From: Dactylosporangium siamense
GTDB lineage: Bacteria > Actinomycetota > Actinomycetes > Mycobacteriales > Micromonosporaceae
NCBI RefSeq assembly: GCF_016862795.1
Contig: NZ_BONQ01000060.1
Span: 42,111-106,110, forward strand
DNA: 64,000 nucleotides
Direction: 5' to 3'
A program made the position numbers and the translations under genes. The stretch's first letter is position 1; the number at the start of each line of letters is the position of its first letter. Of this stretch, positions 26,642 to 35,916 are shown piece by piece. The notes under the pieces were generated by a model. It had not been told where the DNA came from and did no database searches. It worked only from the letters and a program-made list of their open reading frames with translations.

Positions 26642-28204
26642 ATGCGCCGCTGGCTGGGTTCCCGCCGCGTCTATACCAAGATCCTCATCGTCGCGGCCGT
26701 CGCGATCGCCGGCACCGCCGCGACCGGGATCTTCGCCCTCGCCGGCATCGCGGGGCTGAGCAACACCCGCAACGACGAGGTCGGCCACTCGGTGCCGTAC
26801 ATCACCGCGCTGAACAAGGCAGCCCTCACCGCGAAGGCGGCGGCCAACGACGAACGCGGCTACCTCCTCGGCGGCGACACCACCTTCCGCGACGAGGCGC
26901 TCGGCCGCCAGGAGACCGTCAACACCGCGCTGGCCTCGGCCCTCGCGCTGGCCCGGTCCGGTGCTGCCGTCCAGGAGATCCAGGCCGCCACCGACGCCTG
27001 GTTCACCGCGCTGCGGGCGGAGTTCACCCTGTTCGGCACCGACCGGCCGGCCGCCGTGACCGCCGCCTTCGGCCCGAACCGCGACCTGCGCAAGGTGTAC
27101 GAGGGCCTCCTCGACAAGGAGATCGCCCGCGCCGACGCGGCCCTGGTCGCCGGCAAGGAGTTCGGCGACACGGTGTCCTCGGTCCGCTTCACCGTCGTCG
27201 TCCTGCTGATCGTCGCCCTCGCCCTCGCCGTCGCGCTCGCGCTGTACATCGCCCGCTCGATCGTGCAACCGCTCGGCCGCGTCTCGCACGTCCTGCGCGC
27301 CGTCGCCGACGGCGACCTCACCCAGGACCCGGCCGTCGACCAGCGCGACGAGGTGGGCCAGATGGCCGACGCCCTGCGGACCGCCACCGGCAACCTCCGC
27401 CGGACGGTGGCGACCCTGGCCGAGCACTCGACGGTCCTCGCCAGCGCCTCCGAGGAGCTCGCCACCACCAGCGCGCAGAGCTCCGACGGCGCCGCGACCG
27501 GCGCCCGTCAGGCCAGCGCCGTCGCGGGCCTGGCCACCGAGATGTCCGGCGCCATCTCCACCGTCGCCGCCGGCGCCACCGAGATGGGCGCCTCGATCCG
27601 CGAGATCGCCCAGAGCGCCACCCAGGCCGTGACCGTCGCCGGCCGCGCCGTCGAGGTCGCCGGCACCACCAACACCGTCATGGGCAAGCTCGGCGACTCC
27701 TCCGCCGAGATCGGCAACGTCATCAAGGTGATCACCTCGATCGCCGAGCAGACGAACCTCCTCGCCCTCAACGCCACCATCGAGGCGGCCCGCGCCGGCG
27801 CCGCGGGCAAGGGCTTCGCCGTCGTCGCCTCCGAGGTCAAGGACCTCGCCCAGGAGACCGCCCGGGCCACCGACGACATCAGCCGCCGGGTCGCCGCCAT
27901 CCAGTCCGACACCACCGGCGCCGTCGCCGCCATCGAGGAGATCACGGGGATCATCGCCCAGATCAACGAGTACCAGACGACGATCGCCTCAGCCGTCGAG
28001 GAGCAGTCCGCCACCACGGAGGAGATGAGCCGCAGCGTCGAGCAGGCCGCCGCCACCGGCAACCAGGTGGCCGCCACGATCGGCGACGTGGCCACCTCCG
28101 TGCAGCTGACCACCACCGGCATCGCCGAGGCCAACCGTGCCGCGGGGAGCCTGGCCGAGCTCTCCGGCAGCCTGCGCACCATCGTTCATTCGTTCCGCTA
28201 CTGA
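26642..28204 (+). CDS. methyl-accepting chemotaxis protein
   Basis: A 520-aa chemoreceptor with TM1 near residues 13-35, a four-helix-bundle sensor (ERGYLLGGD is typical of 4HB_MCP domains), TM2 near 182-203, HAMP ([20 protein letters not shown]) and the signalling coiled coil with tip [20 protein letters not shown]. The signalling half is nearly identical in pattern to the receptor at 17591-19195, while the sensors differ, so they detect different ligands. ATG 26642 follows AAAGGA. No other chemotaxis gene is near. Confidence 0.93.
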   Translation: MRRWLGSRRVYTKILIVAAVAIAGTAATGIFALAGIAGLSNTRNDEVGHSVPYITALNKAALTAKAAANDERGYLLGGDTTFRDEALGRQETVNTALASALALARSGAAVQEIQAATDAWFTALRAEFTLFGTDRPAAVTAAFGPNRDLRKVYEGLLDKEIARADAALVAGKEFGDTVSSVRFTVVVLLIVALALAVALALYIARSIVQPLGRVSHVLRAVADGDLTQDPAVDQRDEVGQMADALRTATGNLRRTVATLAEHSTVLASASEELATTSAQSSDGAATGARQASAVAGLATEMSGAISTVAAGATEMGASIREIAQSATQAVTVAGRAVEVAGTTNTVMGKLGDSSAEIGNVIKVITSIAEQTNLLALNATIEAARAGAAGKGFAVVASEVKDLAQETARATDDISRRVAAIQSDTTGAVAAIEEITGIIAQINEYQTTIASAVEEQSATTEEMSRSVEQAAATGNQVAATIGDVATSVQLTTTGIAEANRAAGSLAELSGSLRTIVHSFRY

Positions 28205-28211
28205 CGGCGGC

Positions 28212-28260
28212 TCCGGCTGTGTGGCGGTTTCCGGCTGTGCGGCGAATTCCGGCTGTGTCA
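28212..28260. repeat. 18-bp tandem repeat, 2.7 copies
   Basis: TCCGGCTGTGYGGCGRWT occurs three times in tandem directly after the chemoreceptor stop. The third copy is partial. Confidence 0.65.
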
Positions 28261-28264
28261 TGAC

Positions 28265-28294
28265 GAACGGCCCCCGTCTGTGCGGGGGCCGTTC
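28265..28294. terminator. hairpin terminator between chemoreceptor and tRNA-Val
   Basis: Perfect 12-bp arms (GAACGGCCCCCG and CGGGGGCCGTTC) around a 6-base loop, placed to end both the chemoreceptor transcript and, from the other strand, the tRNA-Val transcript. Confidence 0.8.
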
Positions 28295-28303
28295 CTGGTC
28301 ACG

Positions 28304-28375
28304 TGGGCACGGTTGGGTTCGAACCAACGACCCCCCGCTTGTAAGGCGGGTGCTCTTCCACTGAGCTACGCGCCC
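28304..28375 (-). tRNA. tRNA-Val (anticodon TAC)
   Basis: A 72-nt cloverleaf on the minus strand. The acceptor stem pairs GGGCGCG with CGTGCCC, the D arm is GCTC/GAGC, the anticodon arm is CCCGC-CTTACAA-GCGGG with anticodon TAC, and the T arm is GTTGG-TTCGAAC-CCAAC. The discriminator base is A; CCA is not encoded. Its 3' half is the source of the two fragments at 20092 and 21203. A tRNA-Val beside ahpE also occurs in other actinobacteria. Confidence 0.95.
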
Positions 28376-28461
28376 CGAACTGCTGTCACGGTGACGCGAA
28401 CCCGGGTATCCAGGATGCTACCTGCCGCGCCTCATCCGCCCCAGTCGGTACCAGATGTGTA

Positions 28462-28926
28462 TCAGCTCTGCAACGATGCGATCGCTGTCCGCCAGGCGTC
28501 CTGGTCGCGGGCGGTGCCTGGGCCGTGGTGCTCGGCGAACCTGACGATGCCGGTGGTGTCGATGAGGAACGTGCCGCGGTCGGCGAAGCCGCGCCGGTCG
28601 TTGAAGACCCCGTACGCCTGAGCCACCGCACCGTGCGGCCAGAAGTCCGACAGGAGGGGGAAGTCATAGCCTTCGCGGTCGGCCCAGACCTTGTGGCTGT
28701 AGGGCGAGTCGACGCTGACGGTGAGGACCTGCACGGTGTCGGACTGGAAATCGCCGGCCGTGGACAGTTCGCCCTGGCAGGTGCCGGTGAAGGCGAGCGG
28801 GTAGAAGACCAGGAGCACGGCCTTGCGGCCGCGGAAATCCGACAGGCGGACCTCCTGGTTGTTCTGGTCCCTGAGCACGAAGTCCGGCGCCTCACCGCCG
28901 ACGTCGACCGACATGGACACGAGCAT
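28462..28926 (-). CDS. ahpE: AhpE-type one-Cys peroxiredoxin
   Basis: A 154-aa thiol peroxidase that reduces hydrogen peroxide, organic peroxides and peroxynitrite. The peroxidatic Cys is in [12 protein letters not shown], which matches mycobacterial AhpE closely, as do [20 protein letters not shown] and [10 protein letters not shown]. The resolving residue seen in 2-Cys enzymes is absent. Start uncertain: ATG 28926 has TACGAC seven bases upstream, while ATG 28914 gives an N-terminus closer to the family. It lies beside tRNA-Val and near DUF3052 and aceE, a neighbourhood shared with mycobacteria. Confidence 0.93.
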   Translation of the reverse strand: MLVSMSVDVGGEAPDFVLRDQNNQEVRLSDFRGRKAVLLVFYPLAFTGTCQGELSTAGDFQSDTVQVLTVSVDSPYSHKVWADREGYDFPLLSDFWPHGAVAQAYGVFNDRRGFADRGTFLIDTTGIVRFAEHHGPGTARDQDAWRTAIASLQS

Positions 28927-28961
28927 GCCAGGTGTCGTACCGGGGGCCTACACTCGCCCGC

Positions 28962-31610
28962 ATGGCTGCCGGTCCGCGTCTGGGCATCGACTTCGGGACC
29001 TCCCATACCGTTGCGCTGCTCGCGTGGCCGGATGGGCGGGTCCGCCCCTTGCTGTTCGACGGTTCGCCGTTGCTGCCGTCCTGCGTCTACGCGCAGCCCG
29101 ACGGGCAGGTCCTCGTCGGCCGCGACGCGGTGCACGCGGCGCGGGTCGACCCGGCGCGGTTCGAGGCGAGCCCGAAGCGGCGCATCGACGACGGCACGGT
29201 GCTGCTCGGCGACCGCGAGTTCACGGTCCCGGCGCTGATCGGGGCGGTGCTGTCGCACGTGGCCTCGGAGGCCCGCCGGGTCGCCGGTGGGCAGGTCGGC
29301 GCGGTGACGCTGACGCACCCGGCGGCGTGGGGCGTGTCGCGGCGCCTGGCGCTCGTGGAGGGCGCGACGATCGCCGGGATGCCGCAGCCGGCGCTCATGC
29401 CCGAGCCGGTGGCCGCCGCGCACTATTTCGCCGGTGTGCTGCAGAAGCCCCTCACCGCGGAGCAGGGCCTGCTCGTGTACGACTTCGGCGGCGGCACCTT
29501 CGACGCCAGCGTGGTGACCCGCGCGGGTGACGGTTTCGACGTGCGCGCGGTCGACGGCATCGACGACCTGGGCGGCATCGACCTCGACGCGCTGATCGTC
29601 GACCACGCGAAACGGCAGCTGGAAGACGCCGCGGTGTGGACGCGGCTGGAGAGCCCGCAGACCACCGAGGACCGCCGGCACCGCCGGCTGCTGTGGGACG
29701 ACGCCCGGGTGGCGAAGGAGATGCTGTCGCGGACCCCGACGACGGGGCTGCACGTGCCGATCGCGGCCGCCGATGTCGCCATCACCCGCGAGGCGTTCGA
29801 GGACCTCGCCCGGCCGATGCTGGAGCAGACGGTCCGCACCACGGCGGCCGTGGTCCGCTGGGCCGGGCTGGACAACAGCAAGCTCGCCGGGCTGTTCCTG
29901 GTCGGCGGTTCGAGCCGGATCCCGCTCGTCGCGACGCTGCTGCAGAAGGAGCTCGGGGTCGCGCCGACGATCATCGAGCAGCCGGAGATGGTGGTCGCTG
30001 AGGGCAGCCTCCGAGCGTGGGTGAACGTCGGGCCCCAGCCCGGCGCGGCCGCCGGCGCACCTGGTGGGGCGCCTGGTGGGGCGCCTGGTGCGGCGCCCGC
30101 GGCACAGCAGGACGGTCTGGCGAAGCCGCAGGGCGGTCAGGGCCAGGCGGCCGGGGCCGCGGGTGCGGCGGCCGCCGCGGGTGCGGCCGGTGCGGTCTAC
30201 GGCGGGGCTCAGGCGGCGCAGGCCGCTGGATTCCCGCAGGGCGCCGTGGCCACGCCACCCGGCGGCGTGACGCCGGTCAGTGCCATGCCGATGAGCGCGC
30301 CCCCCGTGAGCAGCCCTCCGATGAGCGCGCCGCCGATGAGTTCACCGCCCATGAGTGGACCGCCCATGAGTGGACCGCCCATGAGTGGACCGCCGATGAG
30401 TGGGCCACCGATGAGTGCGCCGCCGGCGAGCAACGTGCCGGTCAGCGCGCCGCCGCCGGTGAGCGGCGGTCCCGGCGGGTTCCAGGGCTATCCGGCGGGT
30501 GCGCCGGTCAGCCCCGGATTCGGCGACGCCGAGGCCACCCAGCGGATCCGTCCGACGACCCCGCCGGTGCAGCAGGCGGGCTACCAGCAGGCGTACCAGC
30601 AGGGCCACGCCCCGGTCCAGCCACCGCAGCCGCCCCGGTTCGCGCAACCGCCGGTGCAACAGGGCTACGTGTCGCCCTCGGCGACCCGCATGGACTACGC
30701 ACCGCCGATCCCGCGGGAGGAGCCGCTGCCGCCACCGCCCCGCCGGCGCAATGTGGCGGTCCCGCTCCTGGTCGGCATCCTGATCCTGGCGCTGGGGCTC
30801 GCCGGCTACGTGGTCTACACGGAGGTCGGCAACAACAAGTCCGACAACACCGCCGATCAGCAGCCCTCGACCTCGACCAGCACCACCTCCGCCCCGTCCT
30901 CGTCCACGACCAGCCAGGTGCTGAACATCCCCGCGAGACCCCGCGAGGACCGCCCGTCGTGGCTGCCCAACAACTGGAAGCAGTTCCCGCAGCGCGGCCT
31001 GCACGACCTGTGGTATTCGCAGGACGAGGAGGGCGGCAGGTGCGACGCTGACGACAGCGAACTGCACGTCACGTCCGCCCGGCAGGGCCTGACCGGCTGC
31101 TCGCTGAAGGACCCGCTCAACGTGTCACTGGCCGACGTCGGCATCGAGGCCAAGGTGCACCGGGAGACCGGCTGCGCCGGCATCTGGGCCCGCACCGGTG
31201 ACCGCGGCTACACGGTCGGCGTCTGCGACGGCGTGATCCGGCTGTACGCCCTGGGCGACAACGCCCCCAGCCAGGACAACGAGCTGGCCTCGTGGCCCGT
31301 CAAGATCGAGGGCGACCCGTACGTGACCCTGGTCGCCATCGGCACCGAGATCTCGGTCTGGGTCAACGGCACCAAGCTCGGCACGAAGAACCACGATCTG
31401 ATCAAGAAGGGCAAGGTCAACCTGGGCGCCTTCACGGCCGCGGACCCCGCGGACGTCACCTTCTCGGAGGTGCGGGTCTGGCAGCCCCAGTCCAACTCCG
31501 GCGGCGGCGGCAACCAGACCACCTCGCCCAGCCCGTCGAAGTCGGGCTGGTCCAACCCGCCGTCGACGACCGCGACACCGAAGCCGACCTCGACCAAGTC
31601 GGCCCCCTGA
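28962..31610 (+). CDS. membrane-anchored Hsp70-family protein with extracellular jelly-roll-like domain
   Basis: An 882-aa fusion. Residues 1-345 are an Hsp70/actin-type ATPase (GIDFGTSHTVALL, YDFGGGTFDASVV, LVGGSSRIPLV). The substrate-binding domain is replaced by about 250 residues of Ala/Gly/Pro-rich sequence with MSGPP repeats near 440-490. One membrane helix follows (VPLLVGILILALGLAGYVVY, about 598-620), then a Ser/Thr linker and a 180-residue domain with paired cysteines and a concanavalin/LamG-like strand pattern (GIWARTGDRGYTVGVCDG, VWVNGTKLG), and a Ser/Pro tail. The ATPase faces the cytoplasm and the last domain the outside. ATG 28962 lies seven bases after TACACT and has no Shine-Dalgarno sequence. 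It may link ATP use inside to ligand or glycan sensing outside (inference). Confidence 0.85.
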   Translation: MAAGPRLGIDFGTSHTVALLAWPDGRVRPLLFDGSPLLPSCVYAQPDGQVLVGRDAVHAARVDPARFEASPKRRIDDGTVLLGDREFTVPALIGAVLSHVASEARRVAGGQVGAVTLTHPAAWGVSRRLALVEGATIAGMPQPALMPEPVAAAHYFAGVLQKPLTAEQGLLVYDFGGGTFDASVVTRAGDGFDVRAVDGIDDLGGIDLDALIVDHAKRQLEDAAVWTRLESPQTTEDRRHRRLLWDDARVAKEMLSRTPTTGLHVPIAAADVAITREAFEDLARPMLEQTVRTTAAVVRWAGLDNSKLAGLFLVGGSSRIPLVATLLQKELGVAPTIIEQPEMVVAEGSLRAWVNVGPQPGAAAGAPGGAPGGAPGAAPAAQQDGLAKPQGGQGQAAGAAGAAAAAGAAGAVYGGAQAAQAAGFPQGAVATPPGGVTPVSAMPMSAPPVSSPPMSAPPMSSPPMSGPPMSGPPMSGPPMSGPPMSAPPASNVPVSAPPPVSGGPGGFQGYPAGAPVSPGFGDAEATQRIRPTTPPVQQAGYQQAYQQGHAPVQPPQPPRFAQPPVQQGYVSPSATRMDYAPPIPREEPLPPPPRRRNVAVPLLVGILILALGLAGYVVYTEVGNNKSDNTADQQPSTSTSTTSAPSSSTTSQVLNIPARPREDRPSWLPNNWKQFPQRGLHDLWYSQDEEGGRCDADDSELHVTSARQGLTGCSLKDPLNVSLADVGIEAKVHRETGCAGIWARTGDRGYTVGVCDGVIRLYALGDNAPSQDNELASWPVKIEGDPYVTLVAIGTEISVWVNGTKLGTKNHDLIKKGKVNLGAFTAADPADVTFSEVRVWQPQSNSGGGGNQTTSPSPSKSGWSNPPSTTATPKPTSTKSAP
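30285..30425 (+). repeat. tandem repeats coding for MSGPP pentapeptides
   Basis: Fifteen-base units (ATGAGTGGACCGCCC and variants) repeat about ten times within the Hsp70-fusion gene and code for Met-Ser-x-Pro-Pro. Copies 30351-30400 are almost identical, so copy number may vary between strains. Confidence 0.85.
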
Positions 31611-31632
31611 CGCCCACCCCACCCCGCCCGGC

Positions 31633-31669
31633 CCGGGCATCCGCCACGACAACCCGTGACGATGCCCGG
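31633..31669 (+). terminator. terminator of the Hsp70-fusion gene
   Basis: Arms CCGGGCATC and GATGCCCGG (9 bp, perfect) around a 19-base loop, 23 bp behind the stop codon. Confidence 0.6.
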
Positions 31670-31932
31670 CCGGCGCCCGCAGGACGGTGCCCGGCCGGCA
31701 TCGGTTCGAGCTGGGCGGCGTGATCGAACGACAGTTCTGGCCATCAGCCCCTTGACCACCGGCCCGCCGCGTTGACTCGGCAGCATCGGGATCGGCGCCC
31801 GATGTCCCTACCGTCGCTGAGGGTGGGCACCGGTGCGCCTGGCCGGCCACGCGACGGTGCCGGCGGTCCGGGCGTGCGCAGGAGGCATCGGCCCGAGCAC
31901 CTCGCCGGGGCGGCGGGGTCGGGCTGGTCTGG

Positions 31933-31974
31933 CTCGCCTTCGACTTCCCCCTCGCGGGGGAGGGCGCCGGCGAG
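31933..31974 (-). terminator. terminator of the DUF3052 gene
   Basis: Outer arms CTCGCC/GGCGAG enclose an inner hairpin CCCCC-TCGC-GGGGG. It lies 20 bp behind the DUF3052 stop. Confidence 0.6.
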
Positions 31975-31993
31975 CACACCGACCGGCTCGCGG

Positions 31994-32425
31994 CTAGCGG
32001 CGGGACCTCGCGGCGCGCGGCGCGACCAGGCGCGCCGCGGTCCAGTCCTTGCCGGCGTTGACCGTCGAGGTCTGCTGCAACCCGGCGGTGGGAGCCGACT
32101 CGTTGATATCGCTCGGCTCGACGTGCCCGGGACGGCCGGCCTTCGGGGTGAGCAGCCACACCACGCCGTTGTCCGCGAGCGGGCCCAGCGCGTCGATGAG
32201 CGTCTCGACCAGGTCCCCGTCGTCGTCGCGCCACCACAGCAGCACAACGTCGACGACCTCGTCGGTCTCCTCGTCAACCAGGTCCCCGCACCGGTCGATC
32301 AGGACGTCGCGGAGATCCTGGTCGACGTCGTCGTCGTACCCCATCTCCATAACGACCATGCCCGGTTCGACGCCGAACCGGTCCGCCAGGCTCTTCACCT
32401 CGGCCTGACCCGCGGTCGCGTTCAC
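31994..32425 (-). CDS. DUF3052 family protein
   Basis: A 143-aa soluble acidic protein of the actinobacterial DUF3052 family. The core (LADRFGVEPGMVVMEMGYDD, VVLLWWRDDDGDLVETL, GVVWLLTPKAGRPGHVEPSD) is well conserved, and the C-terminal 30 residues are basic. Function is unknown; in mycobacteria and streptomycetes it lies between ahpE and aceE, as here. GTG start with AGGAGG ten bases upstream. Confidence 0.9.
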   Translation of the reverse strand: MNATAGQAEVKSLADRFGVEPGMVVMEMGYDDDVDQDLRDVLIDRCGDLVDEETDEVVDVVLLWWRDDDGDLVETLIDALGPLADNGVVWLLTPKAGRPGHVEPSDINESAPTAGLQQTSTVNAGKDWTAARLVAPRAARSRR

Positions 32426-32531
32426 TGTCCACTGCCTCCTGTCGCAACACCACTGTTAGCGCGTAGTCCACACAGTACGGGCCGTCAACGCAAGTGGCGC
32501 ACCGATGCGATCGAAAAACTATCGGTCCAAA

Positions 32532-35369
32532 CTACCGGGCCAACAGCGATTTCGCTCCCTGGACGATCTGTTCCTCGGAGACGAGGACGTGGTTGGCGGC
32601 CGGGCCGAGGGGCACGAACGAGTCGACGGCGGCCACTCTGCGGGCCACGCCGACGTAGCCGGCGTCCACCAGGGCGGCGATGATCCCCTCGCCGACGCCG
32701 CCGGAGCGGCGGGTCTCGTCGACGACGAGGACGCGGCCGGTGTCGGAGGCGTGCTTGATGATGTCACCGACGGGGAGGGGCGACAGCCAGCGCAGGTCGA
32801 CGACCCGGCAGGTCACGCCCTCCTCGGAGAGGCGGGCCGCGGCGCGCAGCGACATTCGCACGCCGTTGCCGAACGTGATGATGGTGAGGTCGTCGTTGGG
32901 GCCGCTGTGATACGCCCGCGCCCGGCCGATGGGCACGTGGATGGCCGACCACTCGCTGGGCGGCGCGTAGTCCGACAACCACCAGTTGTCGCTGTCGCCG
33001 TGCAGGTCGCGGGTGTGGTAGAGCGCGATGGGCTCCAGGAACACGCAGACGCTGCCGTCGACGATCGCGCTCGCGAGGCAGGTGCGCAGCATGGGCGCGG
33101 CGTCCTCGGCGCGGGCGGGCGCGGCGACGACGAGGCCGGGGATGTCGCGCAGCACGGCGAGGGCGTTGTCGTTGTGGAAGTGCCCGCCGAAGCCCAGCTG
33201 GTACGCCAGGCCGGCCACCCGCACGACCATCGGGTTGTGGTACGCGCCCTGCGAGAAGAACTGCATCGTGGCGGCCTCGCCGCGCAGCTGGTCCTCGGCG
33301 TTGTGCAGGTAGGCCAGGTACTGGATCTCCGGCACGGGCAGCATCCCGGCCAGGCCGGCGCCGAGCCCCAGGCCGAGGATCGAGGTCTCGTCCAGGAGCG
33401 TGTCGAAGACGCGGGTGGCGCCGAAGCGGTCCCGCAGGCCCTTGGTCACCCCGTAGACGCCGCCCTTGGCCGCCACGTCCTCGCCGAAGACCACCATCTG
33501 CGGGTAGGCGAGCATGGCGTCGGTCAGGGCGGCGTTGATGGTCTGCGCGAGCGTGAGCGGGCCGGCGCGCTCGGGGAGCCGCCCGTTGAACGCCGCCGCG
33601 CGGGTCGGCGGGTGGCCGTTGCCGTTGGGCCGGTTGTCGTCGGCGGGCTCGGGCGCGTCCCGGTCGGCGAGCGGCTCGCCGTCCGCGGGCTCCACCGGCC
33701 CGTCCTGCGGGTAGGTGAGCCCCGCCAGGTCCGCGAGGATCGAAGCTGCCGAAGCGGCGGCCTCGTCCGGCGGCCCGGCGACGAACGACCCGGTCCCGGT
33801 CGCCGGCTCCGGCCAGTCGTCCGCGCCGGAGTCCGCACCCGAGTCCGCGCCGGAGTCCGCGCCGGAGACCGAACCCGAGTCCGCACCGGAGTCCGCACCC
33901 GAGTCCGCGCCGGAGGCCGAACCGGCGCCGGCGCCCGAGCTCTGGCCAGCCGTCTGGCCCGGGTCGGTGACCAGGGCGTGCTGGCCCGAGTCGGTGACCA
34001 GGGCGTGCTGGCCGGTGGCGGGGCCCTCCGGCGCGATGGCCGGGATGTCGTCGTCGGCGGTGGAGGGCGCCCGGTGCGACGACACGGTCCGGGAGGCGGT
34101 GGGCCGCCCCTCGTACGCCTCGGCGAACTCCAGGTCGTCGTCGATGTCGCTGCCCGCGTCGGGGTCCACGGCCTCGTCGATCAGGTCCGCGGCGGCGTCG
34201 GCGACGGCCCGGGACACCCGGACCGGACGCCGCGGCGCGAGGGGTGCGGTCACCTCGGAGGCGCTGCCCAGCTTCGGCTCGCCGAGGACCTCCTCCGCGA
34301 CCCGCCGCACGTCCCAGCCGAGCTCGTCGTAGCGCCCCATCAGCTCGGCCGGGGTGGCGACGCCGGCCTCGACGAGGAGCCGGGCGGTGCGGACCAGGGG
34401 GTCGCGGGCCAGGTCGCCGGCGATCTCGACGGGGGAGCGGTACGCCATCTCGGCGTCGGCGCCCGCGTGACCCATCAGCCGCACGGTGGTGAGGTGCAGG
34501 ACCGCGGGGCGGCGGAAGCGGCGCACCCACGCGGCGGCCTCGGCGGCCCGGTCGTAGGCGGCGGCGCTGTCGCAGCCGTCGGCGGCGTAGTAGCGCACGC
34601 CGGGGCGGCTGCTCAGGGCGGCGGCGACCCAGCCGTCGGGGGAGCGGACGCTGATGCCGAGGGAGTTGTCCTCGCAGACGAACAGCAGCGGCAGGCGCAG
34701 GCCGACGTGGTCGCACCAGCCGGCGGTGTTGAACGCGGCGGTGGCGGCGGCGTGGTTGACCGACGCGTCGCCGAAGGAGCACACGACGAGGGCGTCGCCG
34801 GGCCAGCCGTGGCCGTTGGCCGGGCCGGCGGCCGGGTTGCGGCGGCGGCCACGGCCGAGCGCGTAGGCGACGCCGACGGCGCGCGGCAGGTGTGAGGCGA
34901 TCGTCGAGGTCGTCGGCACGACGTGCAGGTCGGGGTGGCCGAAGACCTTGTGCCGGCCGCCGGCGATGGGCTCCTTGGCGGAGGCGACGACCCCACGGAG
35001 CACGTCGCGGATCGGATCGCTGCCGGGGACCTGCGCCGCGCGCATGCAGTAGAAGCCGCCGGAGCGGTAGTGCAGCAGGGCGGGGTCGGTCGGGCGCAGC
35101 GCCGCGGCGACGGCCGCGTTCCCCTCGTGGCCGGACGAGCCGATCGTGTAGTAGCCGGCGTCGAAGCTGCGCAGCCAGCGGGCGGCGAGGTCCAGGTGCC
35201 GGCTGGTGCACTGGGCGTCATACAGCGCCCTGGCCTGCACGCCGGTCAGCGCGGTGTCGTCACGCACCGGCTCGTCGAAGTCCCGGATGACCGTGGCGGC
35301 GACGAGCCCGGCGAGCTCCGCGCGGAACCGCTCGTCGAGGTCCTGTGGCGTGGTCACGCTCGACAGCAT
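32532..35369 (-). CDS. fused alpha/beta E1 component of a 2-oxoacid dehydrogenase
   Basis: A 945-aa thiamine-diphosphate enzyme fusing the E1 alpha and beta subunits of a branched-chain/pyruvate-type dehydrogenase, which decarboxylate a 2-oxoacid and pass the acyl group to lipoyl-E2. Residues 1-370 are alpha (SSGHEGNAAVAAAL; thiamine motif GDASVNHAAAT to EDNS). Residues ~400-590 are an acidic, Gly/Ala/Ser-rich linker with GADSGADSG and GQHALVTD repeats. Residues ~605-945 are beta (VVFGEDVAAKGGVYGVTKGL, YHTRDL, VVDETRRSGGVGEG). Separate alpha and beta subunits are the norm. No E2 or E3 is in the window. The start is uncertain: an in-frame GTG 12 bases later is possible. Substrate not determinable here. 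Confidence 0.9.
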   Translation of the reverse strand: MLSSVTTPQDLDERFRAELAGLVAATVIRDFDEPVRDDTALTGVQARALYDAQCTSRHLDLAARWLRSFDAGYYTIGSSGHEGNAAVAAALRPTDPALLHYRSGGFYCMRAAQVPGSDPIRDVLRGVVASAKEPIAGGRHKVFGHPDLHVVPTTSTIASHLPRAVGVAYALGRGRRRNPAAGPANGHGWPGDALVVCSFGDASVNHAAATAAFNTAGWCDHVGLRLPLLFVCEDNSLGISVRSPDGWVAAALSSRPGVRYYAADGCDSAAAYDRAAEAAAWVRRFRRPAVLHLTTVRLMGHAGADAEMAYRSPVEIAGDLARDPLVRTARLLVEAGVATPAELMGRYDELGWDVRRVAEEVLGEPKLGSASEVTAPLAPRRPVRVSRAVADAAADLIDEAVDPDAGSDIDDDLEFAEAYEGRPTASRTVSSHRAPSTADDDIPAIAPEGPATGQHALVTDSGQHALVTDPGQTAGQSSGAGAGSASGADSGADSGADSGSVSGADSGADSGADSGADDWPEPATGTGSFVAGPPDEAAASAASILADLAGLTYPQDGPVEPADGEPLADRDAPEPADDNRPNGNGHPPTRAAAFNGRLPERAGPLTLAQTINAALTDAMLAYPQMVVFGEDVAAKGGVYGVTKGLRDRFGATRVFDTLLDETSILGLGLGAGLAGMLPVPEIQYLAYLHNAEDQLRGEAATMQFFSQGAYHNPMVVRVAGLAYQLGFGGHFHNDNALAVLRDIPGLVVAAPARAEDAAPMLRTCLASAIVDGSVCVFLEPIALYHTRDLHGDSDNWWLSDYAPPSEWSAIHVPIGRARAYHSGPNDDLTIITFGNGVRMSLRAAARLSEEGVTCRVVDLRWLSPLPVGDIIKHASDTGRVLVVDETRRSGGVGEGIIAALVDAGYVGVARRVAAVDSFVPLGPAANHVLVSEEQIVQGAKSLLAR
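33820..34020 (-). repeat. tandem repeats in the E1 linker
   Basis: Short units coding for GADS/GADSG (33826-33920) and a 27-bp duplication coding for GQHALVTD (33963-34017) sit within the linker of the fused E1 gene. They are likely to vary in number and act as a flexible spacer. Confidence 0.8.
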
Positions 35370-35423
35370 GGCCGAAATTGGTCTTCGGTTGCCAGTCCGA
35401 TGCGGCGCGGGGTGTCCCGGCCG

Positions 35424-35867
35424 CTACCGCCTGTCGCGTTCCGCGAGGGCCCTGTACTGCGAAGACGCCAGGAAGCTCGGCACCAGAAGCGCCGCGGTGA
35501 CGCCGAGGTCCCGGGCGAGTGCCTCCTCAGGTGTGAGGAACACCATTGCCTGACCCTCGCCGAGGACGATCTCGTCCTGGGTGGCGTCGGTGGGCGCGGA
35601 GTACACGTGCATCTCCACGAGGCCGTCGGCGGTGGTCACCGACGGTCGGGTGCTGGTCACGTAGTGTTCGAGCACGGTGACGGTGAGTCCGGTCTCCTCC
35701 CACACCTCACGGCGGGCGGCCTCCTCCGGGGTCTCCCCTTCTTCGATCTTGCCGCCGGGCATCGCCCACTGGTTGGGGGAGACCTTCGCGTGGGAGTCGC
35801 GGTGCTGCATCAGGACCCGCCCCTGCGGGTCGACGAGGAAGACGACGGCGACGCGACGCTCGATCAC
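35424..35867 (-). CDS. NUDIX hydrolase
   Basis: A 147-aa hydrolase of nucleoside-diphosphate-linked compounds. The NUDIX box is complete: GGKIEEGETPEEAA followed by REVWEETGL (GX5EX7REVXEEXG). Substrate class cannot be told. GTG start with GGGAGGA upstream. It lies 54 bp upstream of the E1 fusion on the same strand. Confidence 0.92.
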   Translation of the reverse strand: MIERRVAVVFLVDPQGRVLMQHRDSHAKVSPNQWAMPGGKIEEGETPEEAARREVWEETGLTVTVLEHYVTSTRPSVTTADGLVEMHVYSAPTDATQDEIVLGEGQAMVFLTPEEALARDLGVTAALLVPSFLASSQYRALAERDRR

Positions 35868-35916
35868 GCCTGTGATCCTCCCGCCTGATGGCCGGGACGC
35901 CCGGCAGAAACGCGGT

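Larger units (their letters stand above)
31611..31993. other. 380-bp intergenic stretch with two terminators
   Basis: No gene seen between the Hsp70 fusion and the convergent DUF3052 gene. It contains one hairpin for each transcript (31633-31669 and 31933-31974). The middle holds nothing I recognise. Confidence 0.55.

Noticed and set aside
24067..28263. 4-kb plus-strand open frame across bglB, the aldo/keto reductase and a chemoreceptor
   Set aside because: It crosses several clear genes in wrong frame or strand and has no protein-like composition.
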